Assembly (NCBI GenBank): GCA_035610365.1
Contig: CM069435.1
Coordinates: forward strand, 7,280,001 to 7,344,000
Length of the DNA stretch: 64,000 nucleotides
Direction: 5' to 3'
Origin: Aquatica leii
Lineage: Eukaryota > Arthropoda > Insecta > Coleoptera > Lampyridae
The notes beneath the pieces are model-generated. The model was not told where the DNA came from. It ran no database searches and was given only the letters and a program-made list of their open reading frames with translations. This document shows, one piece after another, positions 21,841-32,255 of the stretch. The translations under genes were made by a program, and so were the position numbers. Position 1 is the stretch's first letter. Each line of letters starts with the position of its first letter.

Positions 21841-21877
21841 TAGTATATTTGTTATTCTCATTGGGTTTACTTTATTA

Positions 21878-22763
21878 AGCCTGATGCTGTAACACTCTCG
21901 TTATACTTAGCGACCAATCGCTGTCAGATTTTAATGGTCGAACATAACGATCGACATAACAATCACTAATAAAATAAGTTTGCTGTATCGGTATTTTAAT
22001 TATATCGATATGTCGCCCACTATCTTGCGATCCTTATTTTGGAAAAAAGTATCGCCTTTAAAAAAACAAAGAGTGCTATACGACGGCCGAACGTAGAAGA
22101 GTGAATAGGATCTAGAGCACGCGCCGTGCCGTCGTAAAACATCTGGCCAATAGATTTTGAAATAGAAAAAATCCAGACTAAAACTACCTGGTATGAAATA
22201 AAATTCAAATGTTTGCTACGACCTCCATTAAGTGACGCACATCATTCCTCGATAGCCCCAATTTTCTATTGAATAATGACTTTAATTAATACGTAAAACT
22301 ATAAGCATCTTGTATTAATCCGAAATAAAACTGACTTGCAAAACACACCGTTACATTACTTACATCTTTTTTATACATTTTTTTTACGTAATTACTTCAA
22401 ACGGGTTGCTGTTTTCGCGTAAAATGCTCCTTTGCCTGTATGAAAGAATACGTTTCTAAACTTACTTTCTTAAATACACGGTAAAACTGAAAAGACTCTT
22501 TTTCTTATTGCATTTTCCAGTTCCTCGTATAATGCAACGCGCAAAACATTTCCAAAATTCATTTTATCATACAAAAAAGCTCACAAGCCTATACATCACA
22601 ATCGGCTACCAAAACGCCGCCGTTATATCATAATCGTTATGGTTGAAAATAACGAGTGTCGATATGAGTGGAACCGTTACAAGTTTTACAGCATACCGAT
22701 TTTACAAAATAAACGATTCGACATCGCTATTTATAAGGAGAGTGATATAGCATCAGGCTGATT
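21878..22763. mobile_element. Non-autonomous DNA transposon with long imperfect TIRs
   Basis: The left end AGCCTGATGCTGTAACACTC and the reverse complement of the right end AGCCTGATGCTATATCACTC match. The match continues through TTATA and TAGCGA (about 34 bases, 6-7 mismatches). Weaker inverted similarity extends about 150 bases further (ATCGGTAT, ATATCGA). No coding frame of size inside. No clear target duplication, so the superfamily is unknown. Confidence 0.6.
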
Positions 22764-22939
22764 GTCTGAGAACATAATTCAACCCATGTGAACCCTGGGG
22801 GCAACGGTCCGACAGTGTGAAAACTTTATAAAACGCAGCAGAAGTAAACACATGTGTTGGAAAAAGAAACATTCTTATCACTGAAACGGAACGGAGGTTT
22901 GCAGGTATCCTTCTAGTACGTTGATTTGTTCTCCCGCTG

Positions 22940-25090
22940 TTGGAATAAATCTAAGAAAATTAAGCAAATCATATTAATACAAAAATTGTGGCGGTTTCGA
23001 TGCAAGATGGTTTACAAGAAAAAAAAGATATTACCACACTGACAAAGGTACCGTTACCCGCAAAAAAAACGCATAGAACGAAAGTATGCAAAATAAAATT
23101 TGAATAAATTTTGAATGTTGAAATTGTATCAACAGTCAGGCAATTGTAAAGATTATTACTATTATTAGCGTTATAAATCTGTTAAGATTAGAGAAAAGAA
23201 TCATTTTAAAGTAAAGTTCGTCTCTTTAATGCTTTTTTATAATAAGCAGCGAATTTGTTTAATATTAATAGAAAAAAAAATAGTAGCATCGGTAAATTTT
23301 TATTCCATTTGTAGCATGCAGCGCCGCCCAATAACAAAACGTGATAACTTCTTAAGGGTAGAAATGGGAACAACGCCGCTTTTAACAGATTGAGTAAAAA
23401 AAGGAAAAGCCAATTGGCAGATATAGTACTGAGAGCGTTCGTGAACTTAAATTCAGAAAAAAACGTTTTAGGATATAAAGTCAAAATTGCGTACAAAGAA
23501 AGAGGAGAGTTTTAAACGAAGGTTTTAAAAACCCTGACGCGGTGCAAAAACGAAAAAAAGCTGCATACGGGAGTATTTCTTTTGAAAGGTCAGAAATTAG
23601 TTAAATTTATTTGGATATGCGTTTTTAAGTTTTTTTGTTTGATTATTGTACAAGAGATACGATGAATTGAAATACTGTCTAACGCGAGAAAATTGAAAAT
23701 AACTATTTAAATTTAATTCTATCGTTTAACGAGATTTTTTGTTTGTTCTTTGTTGTAAACGGAGAGAGCAAATTTAATATTTTCTTTTCTTTGTCTTTGG
23801 CAATTGACGGGTCGCTTACAAGATTAGTTTTACTTTTTTTTGCGCCGAAGGATCACGTCGATTATTTCACGTCGCGAAATATTTTTATTGCAAGTCCAGT
23901 CTGCTGTAAGTCTTCTTTGGATATGACAGGGAATCGCAAAAGCGACAAACTGTTGAAAAAAACAGTTTTAAAACTGTGGATGCACATTTCCAAAGGTGAA
24001 ATATCCATTTCGAAAGCTTTACATCTGAAAGGATGTGGCAACATAGCTCGCATCGTGTCATAATCTTAAAAGTTGTTGAATTGTGAACCGTTATAAAACT
24101 CTGGTTAATTTCAGTAATCATTTTGTTTTGTTTTTTTTTAAACGCGTCTCAACTAATTATAGTGTGGTGAAACAATTGCCAGGAATCACGCGATATAAAT
24201 TGTTTATTTAATCCGAACGTATTCAATCAAAGCCTGGCAAAATTTCTAAAAGTTCCACTTTGGTTTTAAAATTGATTGTGTCCAGAGAAAATTTTACATT
24301 TATCCGAATGATTTTAACCGTATATAAGCCAACAGAAAATGGCAGTTAGTAGAAGTGAGGCTTAATTCGTTTGACCTTTTCTCGCATAACATGCTTGTGA
24401 GCGCAATATGACTATTTGAGCTTTGCGAAGGTGATTTTTTGCCTTGAAGATATATTGTGTCAAATAGTTCGAAGTTTTGAGGTTTTGTTGCTTACCGTAC
24501 ATCGCTTGGAAAAAAGAACCTAAGCGTTACTAACACAACCCAAATATTTCCTAATACCTACTGCCTAAACAAAGCTTAGATTTGAGAAAATAAATAAGTA
24601 CGGCCATTCACGACATTAAAGCTTTACAACAAAAACATCGCCAACAATAGACTACTGGTGGAAGAAAACGATGAATTTATCACAGTTTATTGAGCATTTT
24701 GTTAACGATTTGAAAAGATTAGCCCAAAAATACTCATTTTTGTGCTTCTCTATAAAAATTTTCTATAAAAGATATACCATCCAGTTTGCAATGAATTCGC
24801 ACTAAACTATTACATACTAGTAAAACTATAAATGGAGAACAACAGCCGGACGTGTTTGGAATTAGAATTTTTAATACTAATTATGAGGCCGGTTCATTTA
24901 CATACTATGATGTTTGTTCAAGTGCATAGATTTAAGATAACGCGATTGGGTTTCTCCTTAGATATGTCACTGGAAACTACGCTTTATCAACACGCAACAA
25001 TTCTTGAAAATTAGCGGTCTCGCACATCATTTGTTATCACAAAAAATTCTCCATATGTCATTGGTGTTGCTGATTCATCATCTTCCAGCA
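22940..25090 (+). repeat. Large repeat unit, copy A
   Basis: Sequence blocks here recur in the same order at 25830-26549 and 30513-31350. Shared blocks include ACAAAAATTGTGGCGGTT, TTGTATCAACAGTCA, TTTCTTTGGATATGACA, GGATGTGGCAAC, TCCACTTTGG and CATAACATGCTTGTGAGCGC. The 106-residue frame 23743-24063 has a counterpart at 26264-26470 (VNYFASRNVF, LICCKFSLDMT). I do not recognise it; its conservation may only reflect common descent. Unit A plus the hairpin at 21575 forms about 3.5-3.9 kb duplicated head to tail. Confidence 0.7.
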
Positions 25091-25424
25091 ATGAAGAGGT
25101 TATGAAAAACAATTCTCAGCCATTTCATGAACAAATGTTTAATGCAAACAATTGGTGAACTATCATACGATTCTATTCTCGTTTAATATTCACCTAGAAT
25201 ACTAGTTATTTCTGTTTTTTAATCTTTTTATTACTTATGTATGCATTCTTATTTTTGAAAATCGCAGTAAACCTTGTTCATTATATTACCTATGTAATAT
25301 TGTGTTCTTTCCGATACTTGTAAGATTTGCGATATCTGTGAATTTTGTATTTTTTGGATGCAGTGTTTATTATTATTAAACAAGATATTCTTTACGATTC
25401 GTTTTATGTTTTAAAAATATAAAA

Positions 25425-25685
25425 AGTACAATATAGATGAAAATTGCACATAAACAATTTATTCAGGACAAAATTTACTACAAAAAAGTTCGCGGGAGTG
25501 TATAATTATATCTAATAGTATAAGAGTTGCAGAATTTCAATGTAATTTTAGTGCAACTTTGCACACTTGTTTCTTCTAAACCATTCAATGTAATTGTACC
25601 CTTACGTCGACTTTTTTATGATAAATTTTGTCCTCTATAAAAATGTTCAACTTTCTTCTATCTTGCACCGTTTTAACGTAATAGT
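25425..25685. repeat. Hairpin repeat, copy 2
   Basis: Second copy of the element at 21575-21840. Shared parts include AAAAAAGTTCGCGGGAG, TATAATTATATCTAATA, AACTTTGCACACTTGT and TTTTGTCCTCTATAAAAATG. Its own arms pair with each other (GGACAAAATTTACTACAAAA against the reverse of the right arm). Confidence 0.65.
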
Positions 25686-25713
25686 TTATTGGTTATTTTA
25701 AATTATTAACCAA

Positions 25714-25790
25714 ATTAAAATATTTTTAGGGTAATTGGGTATTATTAATTATTTAGAATAATACACCAATTACCCTAAAAATATTTTAAT
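25714..25790. repeat. Near-perfect 33-bp stem hairpin
   Basis: The left arm 25714-25746 (ATTAAAATATTTTTAGGG, then TAATTGGGTATTATT) is complementary to the right arm 25757-25790 apart from one extra base. The loop is AATTATTTAG. It starts about 30 bases after hairpin repeat copy 2. A transcript would form a long, almost uninterrupted stem. Confidence 0.85.
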
Positions 25791-25829
25791 ATGTTTTATG
25801 GGAAAAATTTGATATCTGAAATATTAAGC

Positions 25830-26549
25830 AAATCATTTCAATACAAAAATTGTGGCGGTTGCGATGCTTGTGTAATATTACGGCATTGACAAAGCTACCC
25901 TTAGCCGCAAAAAAAGCCGCAGTGGTCACCTAAAGCAACTCGACCGAAACACACATGTTCTACTAAACCGATAATTTATGTTCAAATTTTAAAAAGCATA
26001 AACGAAATAATTTAATAAACCTGATTTATAAAGTTTTATAATAAAAACTATTAGTAACTACTAGTTTAAATCATAAACGATTTCACTGTAAAGTTATCAA
26101 CATAGAACAAAAGTAGTTAAAATAAAATTTGAATAAGTTTTGAATTTCGAAATTGTATCAACAGTCAAACAGTTGTAAAGAGTATTAGCGTTATAAATCT
26201 TTAATGCTTTTTTATAGTCAGTAGCGCATTTATTTAATATTAATAGGAGAAAAAATTGTAGAATTGGTAAAAAAAGAGGATTTAGTAAAAAAGCATGTAA
26301 ATTATTTTGCGTCGCGAAATGTTTTTAATGCGAGTCTAATCTGCTGTAAGTTTTCTTTGGATATGACAAGGAATCGCGAACGTGAGAAACTGTTGAAAAA
26401 AATTCAATTTTTAAACTGTGGATGCACATTTCCAAAGATGAAATCTTCACTTTGCAACTTTTACATCTGAAAGGATGTGGCAACGTAGCTCGAATCGTGT
26501 CATAATCTTAGAAGATGTAGAACTGTGAATCGCCATAAAACTCAGGTAA
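25830..26549 (+). repeat. Large repeat unit, copy B (left half)
   Basis: Matches unit A from ACAAAAATTGTGGCGGTT to AAAACTCAGG. At 26550 unrelated sequence begins; the matching remainder resumes at 30513. Between them lies a segment with TG/CA ends and an AATC duplication. Confidence 0.7.
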
Positions 26550-28042
26550 AATCTGTAACCGGCGTTGAAATTTGGTCGTGAATCTTTTGTGAAAGACCCC
26601 GTATTCAAATTTATTTGGCTTAATTTTTTTTAAGCGATGGAGTAGTTCCGTGAAAGCTTCGAAAACGTTTTACTCGTTAATTTTATTACGGCAATTAAAG
26701 TTGATTTGTATTTAATAGTTATTTCACAATTATTAGTGGTTTATCTTTTTTTAAACGCATAAAGGTCCGTGGTCTTTATTACGATTTAGTATTTTATTTC
26801 TGGTTATGCATTGGAATAATAACTTTATCTAATTTATGGTTTCTTTTCTGGAATGAAATTTGATACATTTTTTTAGTATCTACTTTTCTTTATTTTAAAC
26901 CCATTTTCAAGCGCGATTGTTTCATTTCTTAATTTAGCTGAGTAAGCGATTTTTGTGAGAATGTTCTTTTCGCTGTGCGTACGTGACGTGACGCATGTGG
27001 TGATAATATTTTTCATCTTTGTTAATTTACTTTGTTTAGTATTCCATCTTTTACAAAGATATTACGGCGCAAGTTTGTTGAATTAAGTGGGATTACGAGG
27101 TGATATAAGGATTAAAATTTTGATTTTGAGGGAGATTTTTTGGTGGCAATTAAGAATACCGGGTACCGAGATGTAGTCAAGTGTTCGGGGTGCCTTTACC
27201 CTACCGTTATGTAATACCGCGGAAGTTAAATGGAACCGTGAAAATTAAGTGTGGTGGTGGAAAAGTTTGGTTTTCCAATTTCGTAATTTTACGGTTTAAT
27301 ATTCTTCATGGTTTCTAAAAATTACGCTAACGTTTCGAGTTGGATTTGCTATCGAAGTGTTGTGTTAAGAGAGAAAAAAAATCCAGTTTTCGCTTTTGTG
27401 CGGATTTACGTTGGTATTAAAAGAGAATTCTTCCGCCGTCATTTCATTGTTTGGGGTACCTTCCCACGTTTCTTCCCGTAGATAGCTGGCAACCCAGAAT
27501 CAACCACAGGTTCTTTCTTGGAGTTACGACGACAATTCAAGGTATTTATTTTGCACCGTTTATTTAAACGTGGAGTTTTTTTTGTTTTAAAAGCTCTGAG
27601 ATTTTAAGAGATAACAAAAGTGTCGCGAATTGATGTACCGATAATGTAATTAATAATTGTTAGTATTTGTCGAAAATACGTGACAAAATTTTCGTTGAAG
27701 TAAAGTTTTATATTGGACGTAATTGTGAAAATTTACGATTATAAATTTTCGTTTTTATTAATAACGACTTATTTCGTTTTATATATTTAAGTAAGTTTCT
27801 TTTATGTAATACGCACACGGCCGTGATTTTTAGGTAATTAAGGTTTATCAATTTTGTTTGTTTTATTTCTGTAAATTTTGTATTTTTTTTTTGTGCATTT
27901 ATTCAGTTAACTTTTTTTTTTTATCAAACGTTCATTTTACGCTTTTTTTACTGTTGTTTTGTTTTGTTAATTTTGTTGATTTCAATACCATTATTTTGTT
28001 TCATTTTTTTTTGTTCAAATAAATGTTAAATTGTAACAAGCT

Positions 28043-28043
<1 letters not shown>

Positions 28044-28074
<31 letters not shown>
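28044..28074. repeat. (TAA)n microsatellite, retrotransposon tail
   Basis: About ten TAA units on the plus strand, lying at the 3' end of the minus-strand LINE. Confidence 0.95.
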
Positions 28075-28075
<1 letters not shown>

Positions 28076-28141
28076 TTTATTTATGTTTTGCAAAAAAGAA
28101 ATATGCTTACACAAGTCAGTATACAAATCTATTATATAATA

Positions 28142-30067
28142 TTACAATATATTAAAGTCTAGAAACTCTTCATACGAATAGAAGGCGTTATGTACACGAC
28201 AATCTTTGATTCGTTTTTTGAAAGAAGTGTATGGTAGAGTTTTTATTGATTCGGGTAAGCGGTTAAAAACTTTTTGTGAATAAATTTCAGGGCTATTCAG
28301 CGTTTTATTAATTCGGCGGTACGGGATTCGTAACATATCCTTGCCTCTTGTGTCGTGGTTGTGAATTTCAAATTGTTGCGTGTAACTATTGATATTTTTT
28401 CTCGCATGACAGACAGAAGCCAAAATAAAAATACTAGGCATTGTAAGAATTTCATTAGCTGTAAATGATTTTCGACAGTCATGTCTATAATTTAAGTTAT
28501 TAATGATTCTTATAGCACGTCTTTGCAGTTTAAATAAGCGGCTATGGGATGGAGAATGTCCCCATGCTAAAATTGAATAAGATAGTAGGCTGTGACATAG
28601 CCCAAAGTATGCGTTCTTTAGTGTCTGAAACGACACCTCATTGTACAGTCGTCGAAGCACGAACAAATTAGCACTAAATTTAGCGGCAATGAAATCGATG
28701 TGTTTATTAAAATTTAATTTAGAATCTATGTAAACTCCTAAGAATTTTACAAAGTCGGTGTTCTCTGTGTTAATAGGTTTTAAGGATAGCACTAAGTTTG
28801 CGGTTTTAGCTGTATTTACACTTAAATTGTTAGTTTGAAACCAATCTTTGGCATAGTCAAAATAGTAATCTGCTTTTTCAATTAATGTATCTAGATTATT
28901 ATGTTTAGTTAACATGGTAGTATCGTCGGCGTATAGTAAAAGGGTACATTCTTCTGGTATGTATGTAGGTAAATCGTTAATAAAAATTAAGAACAGAAGC
29001 GGTCCTAGAATACTACCTTGTCGTACACCTTTGCTTAGATTAAGCATTTCGCTATTTTTATTGTTTATACGAACAGATTGTTTTCTGTTTGACAGATATG
29101 ATTTAATTAACGATAAACTGACTACATCGAACCCGTATATCAGCTTTAGTTTATTTAAAAGAATTTTGTGGGAGATACAATCGAAAGCACGAGACAAATC
29201 TATAAATGTTGCTTTGCAGTATTGACCATTTTCAAAGCAGTCTAGTGTGTTGGTGACAAACGATAGTATTGCGTCGGATGTACATCGTCCCGATCGGAAA
29301 CCAAATTGATGTTTATGAAGAAGATTGTTATTTTCTAAATATTTTGCTATGCGCGTATACATCACTTTTTCAAATACTTTTGAAAATGCTGGAAGTATTG
29401 ATATCGGTCGATAATTGTTTACATCATTTACATCGCCTTTTTTATAAATAGGTGTGACTGTCGCAATTTTCAGTAATTCCGGAAAGACGCCATCTAAAAA
29501 AGCGCTGTTAACTAATTTTACGAGTGGTTCAACGTATAAGCTTATGTTGCTTTTTATAAGATTTACAGTAACACCATACACATCTTTACTATTGCTGTTG
29601 TTTAATGAATGTAGTACGTCTCTGATTTCAATATGTGAAGTATATTCAAATTTAAATTTTTTAAGATTAGACGTTTTCAATTTACAGATATCGATGGGAT
29701 CTAATTTATTATGATGATTATGTGTTTTATTTGTTATTTGGACAGTCTGTCCTACAAAATATGTATTAAAATCGTTTGTAGATATATTGGGTTTTGTGTT
29801 CGGCTTAGATTTTCTATATCGATTTACAATATTCCACATTGATTTTATAGGGTTACTCGCAGAATTAATTGCAGTATCATTGGCCGAAATGCGAGCATCT
29901 CTGATTGCGTTTTGATAGTAGGAACGAGTAGACCTCTTGAGTTTTTGAAGATGATTTGTCTTATATTTTCTGTACAACTCGCAGACTAAATGGTAGTAGT
30001 TGCGTATGCTTCTTAGATTTTGATTAACCCATTTTATGCAGTAGGTGTTTTGTCGTGTTTTAGCCAT
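28142..30067 (-). CDS. Reverse transcriptase of a CR1/L2/Jockey-superfamily LINE, open frame
   Basis: A 641-residue open frame (ATG at 30067; the frame is open up to a stop at 30179-30181, adding about 37 residues such as SNEKFNCFFNHFYTAFNKAF, so the ATG is internal). RT motifs in order: VTPIYKKGDVNDVNNYRPIS, HQFGFRSGRCTSDAI, FIDLSRAFDCISH (motif A Asp), GVRQGSILGPLLFLIFINDL (motif B), LLYADDTTM (catalytic YADD at about residue 378), KFLGVYIDSKLNF. The tail holds AWGHSPSHSRLFKLQRRAIR and an NHDTRGKDMLRIP block. No internal stop is visible. It copies LINE RNA into DNA at a nicked target. Without an endonuclease and ORF1 this copy cannot be autonomous, but its open frame suggests a recent insertion. 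Confidence 0.9.
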   Translation of the reverse strand: MAKTRQNTYCIKWVNQNLRSIRNYYHLVCELYRKYKTNHLQKLKRSTRSYYQNAIRDARISANDTAINSASNPIKSMWNIVNRYRKSKPNTKPNISTNDFNTYFVGQTVQITNKTHNHHNKLDPIDICKLKTSNLKKFKFEYTSHIEIRDVLHSLNNSNSKDVYGVTVNLIKSNISLYVEPLVKLVNSAFLDGVFPELLKIATVTPIYKKGDVNDVNNYRPISILPAFSKVFEKVMYTRIAKYLENNNLLHKHQFGFRSGRCTSDAILSFVTNTLDCFENGQYCKATFIDLSRAFDCISHKILLNKLKLIYGFDVVSLSLIKSYLSNRKQSVRINNKNSEMLNLSKGVRQGSILGPLLFLIFINDLPTYIPEECTLLLYADDTTMLTKHNNLDTLIEKADYYFDYAKDWFQTNNLSVNTAKTANLVLSLKPINTENTDFVKFLGVYIDSKLNFNKHIDFIAAKFSANLFVLRRLYNEVSFQTLKNAYFGLCHSLLSYSILAWGHSPSHSRLFKLQRRAIRIINNLNYRHDCRKSFTANEILTMPSIFILASVCHARKNINSYTQQFEIHNHDTRGKDMLRIPYRRINKTLNSPEIYSQKVFNRLPESIKTLPYTSFKKRIKDCRVHNAFYSYEEFLDFNIL

Positions 30068-30247
30068 CTGCTCAGGAAAAGCTTTGTTAAATGCAGTGTA
30101 GAAATGATTAAAAAAACAATTAAATTTCTCGTTAGAGTCGTCGTCAATGTTGATTATATCAGACCAGTTTGTTTGCTTTTAATTTCGTCGGCCTTCGCGT
30201 GTGTAATTTTTATTAGATTATTTCAGATTTTAGTGAGATACACTTTA

Positions 30248-30448
30248 TTAAGGTAAGTCCATTAGAGTGTATCCTTCAGGAGCGGGCTTGTGGTTGGCAA
30301 GGGCCAGAAGTCCATTACGCTTTACTCCTTCCTGGTGTCCTTTGGTTCTGACTTTATTACTTTTCGATTTTGTGTTTTCGTCAAGTTTATCCATATCAAT
30401 CACGAAATTTTGAATATAACCCACCCCGTCTCTACTGAGCAGCGGCAT
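30248..30448 (-). CDS. Short unrecognised frame
   Basis: 66 residues, beginning MPLLSRDGVGYIQNFVID and ending PAPEGYTLMDLP, between the LINE 5' truncation point and the right end of the putative LTR. Codon use is not obviously random, yet no family is recognised. It may be a remnant of the interrupted element rather than a gene. Confidence 0.15.
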   Translation of the reverse strand: MPLLSRDGVGYIQNFVIDMDKLDENTKSKSNKVRTKGHQEGVKRNGLLALANHKPAPEGYTLMDLP

Positions 30449-30512
30449 AACATCGTTTAGGTTACCTTATTTCAGGCAGTGACATTGCTTCAACTTTTGC
30501 ATGTAACAAATC

Positions 30513-31350
30513 CAGTAATCATTTAGTTTTGTTGTTTTTTTTTAAATGCGCATCAACTAGTTAAAGTGTGATGAAGCAATTGTCAAGAAGATTTATTTAA
30601 TCCAAACGTATTCAATCAAAGTCTGGCTAAATTTCTGAAAGTTCCACTTTGGCTCTAAAATTGATAGTGTCTAGAGAAAATTTTACATTTATCCGAATTC
30701 TTTCAGACGTATCTAAGCCAGCAGAAAATGAGTCAGTAGACGTGAATCACAATTTTTCGACCTATCCCCGCATAACATGCTTGTGAGCGCGATAAAATTA
30801 TTTGAAATTTGTGAAAGTGACTTGTTTCCTTGAAAATATTTTGTCTCCAATAAAGTTTGATGTTTTGAGATTTGGTTGCTTGCTTTGTGTTTCCTACCGT
30901 ACATCACTTGGAAAAGAAAAGCTAAGCGTTACCAACACAGCCCAAATACCCATTTTTGTGCTTCTCTAGAAAAATTTTCTATAAAAGATGTACCCTCCAG
31001 TTTGCAATCATTTCGCACTAAACTATTACATGCTACTAAAATTACAATTGGGAAACAGCAACCGGGACTGTTTGGATTTAGAGTTTTTAATACTAATTCA
31101 ATGCCGAGCACAATTTCCGTTCCTTTTGGAGAGATAAAGAGCAAACAAATTGAACTACAAAAATAGAAAAAATTAGTGACGCCGGTCTATTTACATGCCA
31201 TAATGTTTGTTCAAGTCTATGAATTTAAGATAACGCGATCGGGTTTCTCTTTAGATATGTTTTATCAGCGCGCAGCAATTCTTGATAATGAACGATCTTG
31301 CTCATAATTTGTTATGACAAAAATTCTCTATCATTGGTGTTGCTGAACAA
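30513..31350 (+). repeat. Large repeat unit, copy C (right half of B)
   Basis: Continues unit B after the AATC duplication and matches unit A 24110-25070. Shared text includes TTTATTTAATCC, TCCACTTTGG, TTTACATTTATCCGAAT, CATAACATGCTTGTGAGCGC, GCTTCTCTA and GTTTGCAAT. It leads straight into the transposase remnant at 31330. Confidence 0.7.
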
Positions 31351-32055
31351 GCAGCAAGTGGATTAGTGCAGAAACTGACATATCCAAAAGTACTGCGAAT
31401 AGAATTATATTAAAGCAAAAGTTTCACCTTTGCCACATGGAACTACATCACGAATTACATGGCAAAGATTTTCAAAATCGAGTGAACTTTTCAAATAGAA
31501 TGAGTGCCCTTCAAGAAGAAAATGGTAATGGAGTAGTTAAGCGACACAATATGCATTATTATGCAACGCAAAATTCCCATTGGCTGCGATTCGTTAATTT
31601 TTCAAATTGATGGTCTCTAAATGTGTGGGGAGGAATTATCAAAAATCGAGCAATTGTTTTTTTTTCCTTAATAACATTTTGAATGGACAGGAATATTTGC
31701 GATGTCTGCAAGACAATCTTTCAATATTACGTGAATTGTGCATAATAATAAAATTGTTTGTCAGTTTCTAGACTGGGTCTATCTACGTCGGTAGACTGGA
31801 CGAGGTGGTACTATTGTGTGGCCTGCACGTTTCCTAGACTTAACACCAGTGAACTATTTCCTATGGGGTTTCGTTAAGAAAACACATTTACTTAGTTCCT
31901 CCAACCACTATTGAGGATATGCAAAACAGAATAACTCAAGCATTTGATTCTATTAAGCAAGATAAGTTACCCAGAGTCTAGTCTTCTTTTGTTGTAGAGA
32001 ACCAAATAGCGGCTTATTTGAAAATTTACTCTAAACGCTTGTTCGAATAGTGTTT
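31330..32055 (+). pseudogene. Tc1-like (HTH/DDE_3) transposase remnant
   Basis: In shifting plus-strand frames one reads a ...STANRIILKQKFH-like segment, MELHHELHGKDFQNRVN, an HNMHYYATQNPHWLR segment, SLNVWGGIIKN, NILNGQEYLRCLQDNLSIL, and LDWVY-R...GRGG. The end reads VWPARFLDLTPVNYFLWGF, then VPPTTIEDMQNRITQAFDSI and ENQIAAYLKIYSKRLFE. This order (WPARSPDLTPxDFFLWG, then an EDMxxRI helix) is diagnostic of the Tc1/IS630-type DDE transposases abundant in insects. At least five stops or shifts. It may be the transposase of the element bounded by the inverted arm at 32186. Confidence 0.75.
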
Positions 32056-32185
32056 AATATTTATAATATTGATTAATTTATTGTTTTGTTATATTATAAT
32101 TTTGCTTATTTATTCAATTTTGTTTTGAATCAGTATCATCAGATTTTTACAATAAACCTTACAAATTATTATATTTTTCGAAAAC

Positions 32186-32252
32186 TTATAAAAAATGGAA
32201 TTTAACGCTGTAAAAAGATACAAGGTGTTTCATTTGGAACAACTGAGTTGTT
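32186..32252 (+). repeat. Right inverted arm matching 21196-21262
   Basis: TGGAATTTAACGCTGTAAAA, AGATACAAGGTG, CATTTGGAACAACTGAG. It lies 130 bases downstream of the Tc1-like transposase remnant, as a terminal repeat should, and pairs with the left arm 11 kb away. Confidence 0.55.
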
Positions 32253-32255
32253 CAT

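Larger units (their letters stand above)
28044..30260 (-). mobile_element. 5'-truncated non-LTR retrotransposon with (ATT)n tail
   Basis: A minus-strand LINE copy: the RT frame, a 3' UTR of about 65 bases, then a microsatellite tail (TAA on plus, ATT on minus) at 28044-28074. Short repeat tails rather than poly(A) are typical of CR1/L2-like clades. The endonuclease is absent, so the copy is 5'-truncated near 30260, in or next to the putative LTR. No certain target duplication. Confidence 0.8.
26554..30508. mobile_element. Possible solo LTR, itself interrupted by a non-LTR element
   Basis: The repeat unit is interrupted exactly between AATC (26550-26553) and AATC (30509-30512). The inserted DNA begins TGTAACCGGCG and ends GCATGTAACA, so it has TG/CA ends and a 4-base target duplication as LTR insertions do. 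Excluding the non-LTR element at 28044 to about 30260, the insert is about 1.7 kb without long frames. A long solo LTR (BEL or Gypsy type) is the simplest reading. No second LTR is in the window to prove it. Confidence 0.4.

Noticed and set aside
22020-22208. Minus-strand frame of 62 codons inside the TIR element.
   Set aside because: No recognisable protein text; overlaps the inverted-repeat arms; expected by chance.
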